NCBI GenBank assembly: GCA_937885175.1
Contig: CAKZZO010000145.1
Span: forward strand, 1-10,695
DNA from: an uncultured Treponema sp.
GTDB lineage: Bacteria > Spirochaetota > Spirochaetia > Treponematales > Treponemataceae
Direction of reading: 5' to 3'
DNA: 10,695 nucleotides
Shown here: one piece after another, positions 1 to 5,792 of the stretch
How positions within the stretch are numbered: the first letter of the stretch is position 1
Layout of the letters: each line of letters begins with the position of its first letter
Position numbers and translations under genes: made by a program
The notes under the pieces: generated by a model
Databases searched by the model: none
What the model was told of the DNA's origin: nothing
What the model saw: the letters and a program-made list of their open reading frames with translations, nothing else

Positions 1-2
1 AA

Positions 3-1549
3 AAAGTTGCAATTTCTGACAGAAAAGTGGGAAATTATTCTTTACAAGTTACCTTGACGGAAATTCAAAATATGGTGTTGGCGTGACGACAGGCGCAAGT
101 TGTTTTGTGGAAGGAAACTTCTTCCGTAATGCAAATGACCCGATGATGTCTTCAAAACAGGGTACCGATGCGCGTGGAAGCGGCACATTCTCTGGCGAAA
201 AGGGTGGCGTCATAAAGAGTTGGAATAACTTTTATACGGGTAACAAAAACTGGGCGAGCGAAGGTGGCTCAACAAGTGCAAGTGGCCGTAAACTTAACTT
301 TATTACGAATAAATATGATTACACGAATGGAACGGAACTTGGTGAATACAGAGAATGGACTGAAACAATTGGTACGCAGAATACTGATGGCACTTGGACA
401 ATTTATGATTCAGAAGTAACAGACACGGAAGATACAATTGCTACCAATTCTCTGATTGCGATTGAAGATGCTGCAAAGAAAGGCTCGTACTATCAAGTTT
501 CAAAAAGCAAGACGGCTTTTTATATCGATGTTCCTGCAAATGTTCAAAAAGTCGTTGTTAAGGCGAAGTGCGGTTCTTCTGGTAAATCTGGAACTGCAGA
601 CATGCTTTCTGTCAATGGTACGAAAGTAAAGATGGATTTGGCCGCTGACTATACTGTATATACAGTTGATGTTTCTGTAACTTCTGCATCAACGATTGAA
701 ATTGCAAATGCTAACAGTAGCAATTCAATGAACATCAAGGAAATTAAGATTATTGCAGCAACTGGTTGGGAGACAACGCTGAGTGAAGGGGCTGACCTAA
801 AAAATATTGATGCATATGAGGTTGATAGTAGAAGCGAACAGGTTCCGGCAGCAGTAATTGCAAAGAGTGGTGGCACACTCTACTCGAACTTTGATGTTGC
901 ACTGGGTGACAGTGGTATGGGCATTTCAATCGCTCCAACTGCTCCGTTACTGGCAAAGACGAATGTGATGGCATATGCAGGTCGTCATGCAAGTGATTAT
1001 GCTTTCACATTTAGCAATGCAACTGATGATGAAAGTTATGCATTGAATGAAACTTTGAACACAGAATTGAAGGCATACAAGACAAGCATGACCAAGATTC
1101 AGGGAACTGCCGCAAGTTCTAGCGGAACTGGTGACACTCCGAGTACGGGTGGAGATACGCCTAGCACTGGTGGAGATAACGGAAACACAGGAACTGAAAT
1201 TTCCGCTTCCGTAGAATGTGTATTCACGGGAAAAGTTCCGTCAAATTCTGCTTTTACGGTGACAGGCAACTATTCAGATTCAAAAGGCACGGCAACGGTA
1301 AACGGTACTGCATATAGTATTTGTGTAAAAATGGAAAAGGCAACTTCCATAAAGTTTACGACTAGTGAAGCGATGAAGCTGACGCTTGCATTTGCAAGTA
1401 CTGAATCTGGTAAAAAAGTTAAGATTGATGGAACTGATTATACAACAGATAGTTCTGGAGTTGCTACTGTTGCTTCTCTTTCGGCCGGAAGCCATGAAAT
1501 TACAAAGGGTGATTCTATAAATCTGTTCTACATTGGTCTAAGCAAATAA
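3..1549 (+). CDS. Secreted pectate lyase, PL1-like, 5'-truncated by window edge and apparently frameshifted
   Basis: This is the C-terminal part of a right-handed beta-helix pectate lyase that would cleave de-esterified polygalacturonate outside the cell. The continuous frame from GTG 83 encodes 488 residues. Residues 1-50 (YGVGVTTGA just upstream, then VEGNFFRNANDPMMSSKQG and GTFSGEKGGVIKSWNN) recall the late helix turns of PL1 lyases of gut bacteria. PL1-like sequence resumes at about 240-342 (DAYEVDSRSEQVPA, YAGRHASDYAFTF). Between them, about 82-238, lies a beta-rich domain that looks inserted. A Gly/Thr/Pro linker (345-371, DTPSTGG twice) leads to a C-terminal beta-sandwich-like module (374-488) ending SINLFYIGLSK. 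The frame of 83-1549 meets a stop at 17-19, but bases 3-53 in frame 3 read ISDRKVGNYSLQVT, which fits the same protein, so a base seems lost near 54-55. GTG 83 is therefore probably not a true start. The family call is from remembered motifs. Confidence 0.8.
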
Positions 1550-1585
1550 AAACATTCTTCCCTAGTCTTTGAAAGAAATGGAGAG

Positions 1586-1689
1586 TCCGAGGGGCGAAGA
1601 AACCGCCACAAACAAATTTGCTTAACGAGTTTTGCAGGACAAAACTCGTTTTTGCGAAAGGGTGGCCTTGCCCCTCGGATTTTTTATTT
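1586..1689 (+). terminator. Nested hairpin terminator after the PL1 lyase gene
   Basis: The outer stem pairs TCCGAGGGGC (1586-1595) with GCCCCTCGGA (1670-1679) and is followed by a T-rich run (1680-1690). Inside it, GCCAC (1605-1609) can pair with GTGGC (1662-1666). An innermost perfect 11-bp hairpin pairs AACGAGTTTTG (1624-1634) with CAAAACTCGTT (1640-1650) around a five-base loop. It lies between two convergent genes. The T tract serves the plus strand. Its right arm resembles sequences at 2664-2699 and 5014-5046. Confidence 0.75.
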
Positions 1690-1698
1690 TTACTAGAC

Positions 1699-2250
1699 CT
1701 ACGATAAAAAAGCCTTGTCCAGTAAAAATTGCTCAACGCCCACATACTGAATCCCATTGTCGTCTTGCCACTGTTCAATATTGTCCTTTAGGATGATGAT
1801 TTTTTTAAAGGAATCGTTTACGCGGCGCAGAGAATTGGTCTCCTGTTTCCGTTTTTCCTCATCATCAACATGAAGGGCAGACTGAATGTAGAAACGTTTA
1901 CTTCCTTTGTTTGCAACAAAATCTATCTCAAGATAATTCCGATGGCTTTTCCCATTTGCATCTTTTGAATTGTGCTCAACGACTCCCACGTCTACATCAT
2001 ACCCGTGTACTTTTAACTCGTTGAAAATGATGTTTTCCATAAAATAGCCAAGATAGGTGCTTATCGTTTCTGGCGCGATAGTTTTGTGCTTTACCGTCTT
2101 AAAAGTGTTTGCAAGGTTAAGCGGAATCGTAAAAAGCAGATACGACTTGCCGCACCGTCTGTTACCTGTAATGATTTTAACAAGTCCGTTTTCTCGTTTT
2201 GCAATAAGCTGCTTTAGATAGGTTGGCCGCGTGATTTTTTCCGACAGCAT
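1699..2250 (-). CDS. Internally deleted DUF4143/AAA_14-type ATP-binding protein, 183 aa
   Basis: Family members are usually about 400-470 residues, with an AAA_14 ATPase domain followed by DUF4143. Their role is poorly known. Here the start is normal (ITRPTYLKQL...) and the Walker A motif GNRRCGKS is at 29-36. The text then jumps at about residue 40/41 to TIPLNLANTFKTVKH, which matches the middle or late part of family members. It jumps again at about 70/71 from TISTYLGYF to MENIIFNEL. The C-terminal part (71-183: DVDVGVVEH, LEIDFVANKGSKRFYIQSA, NDSFKKIIILKD) looks complete. The Walker B region and the sensor part are missing, so ATP hydrolysis is unlikely. Both losses keep the frame. The start has a good ribosome site (AGGAG, 8 bases upstream), so the gene may still be expressed. 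The alignment behind the deletions is from memory of the family. Confidence 0.75.
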   Translation of the reverse strand: MLSEKITRPTYLKQLIAKRENGLVKIITGNRRCGKSYLLFTIPLNLANTFKTVKHKTIAPETISTYLGYFMENIIFNELKVHGYDVDVGVVEHNSKDANGKSHRNYLEIDFVANKGSKRFYIQSALHVDDEEKRKQETNSLRRVNDSFKKIIILKDNIEQWQDDNGIQYVGVEQFLLDKAFLS

Positions 2251-2270
2251 AACTTTTCTCCTGAAATTTT

Positions 2271-2284
2271 TGCGTATTTACGCA
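2271..2284. promoter_or_regulatory. Inverted repeat TGCGTA-TT-TACGCA, operator candidate
   Basis: Two perfect 6-base arms (2271-2276 and 2279-2284) are separated by two bases. The element lies in the 40-base gap between the DUF3791 gene and the ATPase gene, 20 bases upstream of the ATPase start codon and just upstream of its ribosome site. The form suits a dimeric repressor site. A small mRNA hairpin is an alternative. No regulator is seen nearby. Confidence 0.35.
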
Positions 2285-2290
2285 TTTTTT

Positions 2291-2509
2291 TCAGTTCTTT
2301 TTTTGCAGAAATTCATCAATGTCTTGGAGAATGCTTTCGATGCTCATGGTGTGAAGGGCGCCAAAGTTTTGCTTGATAAAATCTGCGGCGCCGGTGTTTT
2401 TTAATTCGGCAAGAGCCTGTGCCCCAGTGAGTTTTTTGCTTGCTTTGTATGATTCGAGGACATAAATAAAGAAGGCATCCTCCGTGTCCATTTTTGGGCA
2501 GAACTGCAT
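2291..2509 (-). CDS. DUF3791 family small protein, 72 aa
   Basis: The protein is short and mostly helical. It has the family pattern: an N-terminal DAFFIYVLESYKASKKLTGAQAL, then LKNTGAADFIKQNFGALHTMSIESILQDIDEFL. Length is normal for DUF3791 (about 65-75 residues) and nothing looks lost. No signal peptide or membrane segment is seen. Its ATG shares one base with the stop of the upstream DUF3990 remnant (TAATG, 2511-2507). A possible ribosome site (AGAGG) sits inside the end of that gene, which suggests translational coupling. DUF3791 genes commonly sit beside DUF3990 genes, whose products belong to the ADP-ribosyltransferase clan. A toxin-antitoxin-like pairing is possible but I infer it from context only. 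The exact function is unknown. Confidence 0.75.
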   Translation of the reverse strand: MQFCPKMDTEDAFFIYVLESYKASKKLTGAQALAELKNTGAADFIKQNFGALHTMSIESILQDIDEFLQKKN

Positions 2510-2598
2510 TATGCGGCCTCTAAGGTGAGGTTGCGGTTGGAGACGATGATTTTTGGTGCGGGAACTTCGACATTACTTCCATGGAACAGCGTCATCAT
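2509..2598 (-). pseudogene. DUF3990 (ADP-ribosyltransferase-like) gene remnant, 29 codons
   Basis: The remnant reads MMTLFHGSNVEV, then PKIIVSNRNL. This is the typical N-terminus of DUF3990 proteins, where the HGSN segment opens the ADP-ribosyltransferase-like fold and the sequence normally continues with DFG.GFY. Instead the frame ends after LTLEAA. Full family members are roughly 150-200 residues, so most of the catalytic domain is gone. The stop overlaps the DUF3791 start as TAATG. This suggests that the original 3' end was kept and the interior deleted, although a chance stop cannot be excluded. The start is ATG 2598 or ATG 2595. The frame is open back to 2715, but that extension (KKPRGKGTFRKR...) is not family-like. 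No activity is expected from this product. Confidence 0.65.
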
Positions 2599-2605
2599 AC
2601 GCTTT

Positions 2606-2611
2606 ATTATA
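2606..2611 (-). promoter_or_regulatory. -10 box TATAAT for the DUF3990/DUF3791/ATPase cassette
   Basis: A perfect TATAAT lies on the minus strand, only 7 bases before ATG 2598. At a 17-base spacing the -35 position is just A/T-rich and poor. If this box is used, transcription would start at or next to the ATG and give a leaderless message. No good ribosome site is seen before the ATG, which agrees with that reading. Confidence 0.35.
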
Positions 2612-2663
2612 CCCCAAGGTCTGAAATAAAAAAAGTCTTTTTGCGGTCTGTTGCAAATTTTTC

Positions 2664-2699
2664 TTTTGCGAAAGGTGCCCTTGCCTCTCGGTTTTTTTT
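2664..2699 (+). repeat. Copy of the terminator-linked repeat, degenerate and orphaned
   Basis: TTTTGCGAAAGG-TGCCCTTGCC... followed by CTCGG and eight T bases matches the right arm of the terminator at 1650-1685 with only a few differences. The matching left arm (CCGAGAGGC) is not found upstream, so the long stem is absent. Only a small GCAAA/TTTGC hairpin (2653-2669) is visible. No plus-strand gene ends here, so this looks like a relic or a mobile repeat fragment. Confidence 0.5.
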
Positions 2700-2714
2700 G
2701 CATAAAAACGAACA

Positions 2715-2730
2715 TGATTTCTAGAAATCA
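2715..2730. promoter_or_regulatory. Perfect 16-bp palindrome TGATTTCTAGAAATCA, operator candidate
   Basis: The sequence is identical on both strands with no spacer. It lies 120 bases upstream of the PL9 lyase start and about 40 bases upstream of a possible -35 box. A spacer-free palindrome without a T tract fits a dimeric regulator site better than a terminator. The regulator is unknown. Control of the lyase by a pectin-responsive factor is only inference. Confidence 0.4.
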
Positions 2731-2769
2731 GACAAGGCAGTGGGTGTCGGAAAAGTGCAAAAATTTAGA

Positions 2770-2798
2770 TGAACATTTTTTTGCCTTTGCGGGATACT
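2770..2798 (+). promoter_or_regulatory. Weak promoter candidate for the PL9 lyase
   Basis: TGAACA (2770-2775) and GATACT (2793-2798) are spaced 17 bases apart, and each matches four of six consensus positions. They would give a leader of about 45 bases before ATG 2850. The match is weak and was chosen by position, so it should be treated as tentative. Confidence 0.25.
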
Positions 2799-2849
2799 TT
2801 AGGTGAGAAAATGGCATGGTGCCAGAAGATTTCAAAAAGGGGAAAAGAT

Positions 2850-4973
2850 ATGAAGAAAAGTCTAAAAATGTGCGTGACCGTGCTTTCTGCACTGTTTCTT
2901 GTGATGGCGGCTTTTGCTGGCTGTAGTTCCAGTGTGGACGGACTCTTTGCTGCGGACGCTACGGGGGAGGATCCTAAAAATTCTGAGCAGACGGTAACGA
3001 CTGATCCAACTCAGCCAACGGTAGTAAATCCCAATGAAGATGGTGAACTTGAAGATATTCCAGATTCAGTTGATGGTCTAAAGCCTTTTACTGCCCTTAA
3101 TATCAGTGATATGTCAAACAAAACATACACGGCAGATGAAGTGGATGCAAAGGACAATGTGAAAATCGTGTCGCCATCTGAAAAGGGTGTCGCTATTGAA
3201 AAGAAAAGTGCAACTGTTGATAAGACTAAGTACACAAAACGTTTGAAACTCGGTGGTGCGGGAAAAGAGCGGAGCGTCGTGATTTATGTCGGTGCGAATG
3301 TTGAGGGCGTATTACGAGTGGTTTGCGTATCTTCAAACTCAAGTGCTTCTGACCGTGCACTCATGGCAAATGATGTGAAGCTCGGAAATGCTCCTGCAAA
3401 AAATCCCGCTGCATTGAGTGCTAGTGTTAAAGGCGATGAAAACGGCTACATTGCGATTTATTCTGGTAATGGCGGCGGAATTAACCTTTATTACATTGCC
3501 TTTACAAGCGGTGCGACTTCCTCAGGCTCTGAGGGCGTGGAAAAGCAGTGCTCCAGCGAGGCTTCTACTCCCGCATTGGATAATTCGACTTTGCGCCCCT
3601 CTTATGACAATGGCTTGAAAGTCGGAAGTCGCACTAAGATTAACGAAATTGATACTTCTAAAATCGCAAAAGTCGTCTACGCGGCTCCCAATGGAAAGAC
3701 GACTGGAGATGGCAGCCGTGAAAATCCCCTTGATTTGGCAGGGGCTGTCTTGCAGGTTGAGCAGGGCGGGGCTGTCGTTCTTCTCGGTGGAAAATATTCT
3801 CTTTCTTCTACGGTTAAAATTGCGGTGGACAATAACGGAAGCCCGTCGGCTTACAAATACATGCTCCCGGAAAGTGGGGCTGCCGTTGTCCTTGATTTTT
3901 CTACTCAGGAAATCGGTGACTCAAACCGCGGTATTCAGATGGACGGAAGTTACTGGCATATCTACGGAATCACCGTTTACAATGCCGGCGATAACGGCAT
4001 GATTGTGACTGGCAAGCACAATATCATCGAGCGATGTCTTTTCCAGGCCAACCAGGACACGGGCTTACAGATTGCCCGCCGTGCTTCCAGCGTGAGCAAT
4101 TTTGACGAATGGCCCAGCGACAACTTGATTTTGAACTGTACTTCATTCGATAACAAGGACGACAAGACTGGCGAGAATGCTGACGGTTTTGCCTCAAAAC
4201 TCACTTGCGGTAACGGAAATGTCTTTGACGGCTGTATCTCTTATGCCAACTGTGATGACGGTTGGGATATGTACGCAAAGCCTGCCACAGGCTCAATCGG
4301 TATCGTGACTCTTAAAAACTGTGTCGCCTTCTCAAACGGTAAGACGACCAGCGGCGCAAACTATGCCAACGGAGACATGAACGGCTTTAAGTTGGGTGGC
4401 TCAAATAATGCTTGTCCTACGCCTCATGTGGTGACGAACTGCATGGCCTTCTTGAACGGAAAGGACGGCTTTACCGATAACGGAAACGGCGGCGCTTTGG
4501 ATGTCTTAAACTGTACTTCTTATGCCAATGTAAATTCCAACTTCAATTTCTACCGAACGCTGGCAGGCGGTGTCTTCAAAAAGCTCGTTAGTATGATAGG
4601 TGGCGCAAGTATCACTCAGATTGATAAATTCGGCGGCAAGGCAAGCGAAGTGACTGTGGCCGCAAAGATTTCTGATTCTATTTATCTTACCGATAAGAAA
4701 AAGGGAACCTTCAATTATGTCTCCGATGAGAGCGAAATCCACAACGGAGACAAAATCGGCGAGCCCGTTTCTGATTTGTATAAAACTGATGTGAATGCCG
4801 GTAATCCGCCTGCAATTGACCTGCTGGTAGACGCAAAATGCCGCAATGCTGACGGCACGGTGAACATGGGCGGCTACCTTGAGACAAAGACTTCAAGCAA
4901 GTATGCTTCTCTTGGCGCACATTTTGGCTCTGAGGCTTATGAAGTTTTGGATATTACTTTGCAGATGAACTAA
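2850..4973 (+). CDS. Pectate lyase lipoprotein, polysaccharide lyase family 9, 707 aa
   Basis: This enzyme should cleave polygalacturonate by calcium-dependent beta-elimination at the cell surface. ATG 2850 is chosen because AGGGG lies 7-8 bases upstream and a lipoprotein signal begins at once (KKSLK, hydrophobic core, FAGC with lipidated Cys25). The earlier in-frame ATG 2769 lacks both. Residues about 75-220 form a beta-sandwich-like accessory module ending GGGINLYYIAF. The PL9 beta-helix runs from about 270 (VVYAAPNGKTTGDGSRENP) to 700. Asp445 (ENADGF), Asp469, Asp470 and Asp473 (CDDGWD) have the same spacing as the calcium ligands Asp209/233/234/237 that I recall for Dickeya Pel9A. Lys514 (NGFKLGG) fits the catalytic Lys273, with five extra residues before it. 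Unlike the PL1-like gene to its left, this frame is intact. The two genes are separated by the antisense cassette. Confidence 0.92.
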   Translation: MKKSLKMCVTVLSALFLVMAAFAGCSSSVDGLFAADATGEDPKNSEQTVTTDPTQPTVVNPNEDGELEDIPDSVDGLKPFTALNISDMSNKTYTADEVDAKDNVKIVSPSEKGVAIEKKSATVDKTKYTKRLKLGGAGKERSVVIYVGANVEGVLRVVCVSSNSSASDRALMANDVKLGNAPAKNPAALSASVKGDENGYIAIYSGNGGGINLYYIAFTSGATSSGSEGVEKQCSSEASTPALDNSTLRPSYDNGLKVGSRTKINEIDTSKIAKVVYAAPNGKTTGDGSRENPLDLAGAVLQVEQGGAVVLLGGKYSLSSTVKIAVDNNGSPSAYKYMLPESGAAVVLDFSTQEIGDSNRGIQMDGSYWHIYGITVYNAGDNGMIVTGKHNIIERCLFQANQDTGLQIARRASSVSNFDEWPSDNLILNCTSFDNKDDKTGENADGFASKLTCGNGNVFDGCISYANCDDGWDMYAKPATGSIGIVTLKNCVAFSNGKTTSGANYANGDMNGFKLGGSNNACPTPHVVTNCMAFLNGKDGFTDNGNGGALDVLNCTSYANVNSNFNFYRTLAGGVFKKLVSMIGGASITQIDKFGGKASEVTVAAKISDSIYLTDKKKGTFNYVSDESEIHNGDKIGEPVSDLYKTDVNAGNPPAIDLLVDAKCRNADGTVNMGGYLETKTSSKYASLGAHFGSEAYEVLDITLQMN

Positions 4974-4998
4974 AAACCTTTGGAAGAAGCAGGGGAGA

Positions 4999-5046
4999 GG
5001 GGAAGAAGAAACCTTTTGTGAAAGGTGTCGTCTTCCCCTTTTTTTT
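4999..5046 (+). terminator. Intrinsic terminator after the PL9 lyase
   Basis: GGGGAAGA (4999-5006) pairs with TCTTCCCC (5031-5038). Inside it, ACCTTT (5011-5016) pairs with AAAGGT (5021-5026) around TGTG, and a run of eight T follows (5039-5046). It lies between convergent genes and overlaps the last codon region of pyrH. The inner part (TTTTGTGAAAGGTG) resembles the repeats at 1650-1685 and 2664-2699. Confidence 0.85.
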
Positions 5047-5740
5047 ATTTTATTGTTGTGCCAACGTAGGCTTTTCCTTCCAGAATGGCCTGTGTATTGG
5101 CGATGTTTTTGCCGCCTGCGCAGACGACTACCAGACCCAGTTCCTGGGCTTTTTTGCTGGCTATGGGGTCAAAGGGGCAGTTTTTGCCGGGAATCCATTC
5201 GTCGCCCACCATTTTGCGGAAGTCTGCCCAGCTGATTTCGTCCAGGGGCTTTGCGTCGGGATTCTTGCGGGGGTCATCGGTGTAGACTTTTTCGATGTTG
5301 GAAAGGTTTACCACGGTGTCTGCGTCAAACTTTTCTGCCAGAAGAACGGCATCGTTGTCGGTGGAAAATCCTGGTTTCCAGCCGGCGGCAACAAGTACGC
5401 TTCCTGTGAAGGTGAGGGCTGCGGTGGGGTCGGTGACAACGGCTTCCTTGCACAGGTCTCCAAAGCATGCCTTTACAAACTGGGCGTTCAGGCGTGTTGC
5501 CATAATGCCAATCCAGTCTGCGGCGTTTACATCGCCATCGGGTGCAGTTTCCGTTACATCCCTAAAGGCCTTCTGATAAATGCGGGCCGGTCCGCCGCCG
5601 CCAACAACCAGAATCAGGCGGTCTCCCTTGTGTGCGCTCAAATATGATTTTGTCATGTCCACAAAGCGTTTTACAAAGTCGGTGTCGGGAAATTCCGGTG
5701 CGACGATTGAACCGCCTACAGACAATACTTTTGTACTCAT
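5045..5740 (-). CDS. pyrH: UMP kinase, archaeal-type subfamily
   Basis: It phosphorylates UMP to UDP with ATP in cytoplasmic pyrimidine synthesis. The 231 residues cover a complete amino-acid-kinase fold. The nucleotide-binding start is KVLSVGGSIVAPE, followed by VVGGGGPARIYQKA (45-58) and the UMP-site region WIGIMATRLNA. Next come GWKPGFSTDNDAVLLAEK, the ATP-side segment VNLSNIEKVYTDDPRKNPDAK, and CPFDPIASKKAQ. The ATRLNA, PGFSTD and VYTDDP forms and the short length resemble the archaeal-type UMP kinases more than the usual proteobacterial PyrH. That placement is from memory of the two subfamilies. The start is firm: AGGAGG lies 7 bases upstream. It is the last gene of the minus-strand run, 52 bases after the TIG/transglutaminase-like gene with no terminator between, so co-transcription is likely. 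Confidence 0.9.
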   Translation of the reverse strand: MSTKVLSVGGSIVAPEFPDTDFVKRFVDMTKSYLSAHKGDRLILVVGGGGPARIYQKAFRDVTETAPDGDVNAADWIGIMATRLNAQFVKACFGDLCKEAVVTDPTAALTFTGSVLVAAGWKPGFSTDNDAVLLAEKFDADTVVNLSNIEKVYTDDPRKNPDAKPLDEISWADFRKMVGDEWIPGKNCPFDPIASKKAQELGLVVVCAGGKNIANTQAILEGKAYVGTTIK

Positions 5741-5792
5741 TTTTTATCCTCCTCTGCAGCCGCATATAGCGGTGTCTTGCAAATCTATAAAA

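Noticed and set aside
1133..1180. Short tandem repeat in the first lyase considered as a DNA repeat of interest
   Set aside because: It encodes a Gly/Thr/Pro/Asp linker (DTPSTGG twice) with different codons in the two units, so it is an ordinary protein linker.
2599..2715. Upstream extension of the DUF3990 remnant frame
   Set aside because: The added residues are basic and low in family likeness, and the stretch covers the repeat at 2664-2699 and the TATAAT box.
2769..2849. Upstream ATG that would extend the PL9 lyase by 27 residues
   Set aside because: It has no ribosome site and would bury the lipoprotein signal behind a charged stretch. ATG 2850 has both a ribosome site and a proper signal start.
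5018..5647. Long plus-strand open frame of 209 codons opposite pyrH
   Set aside because: It is antisense to a gene with full family motifs, is rich in Cys/Gly/Phe as mirrored coding often is, and has no ribosome site or recognisable domain.
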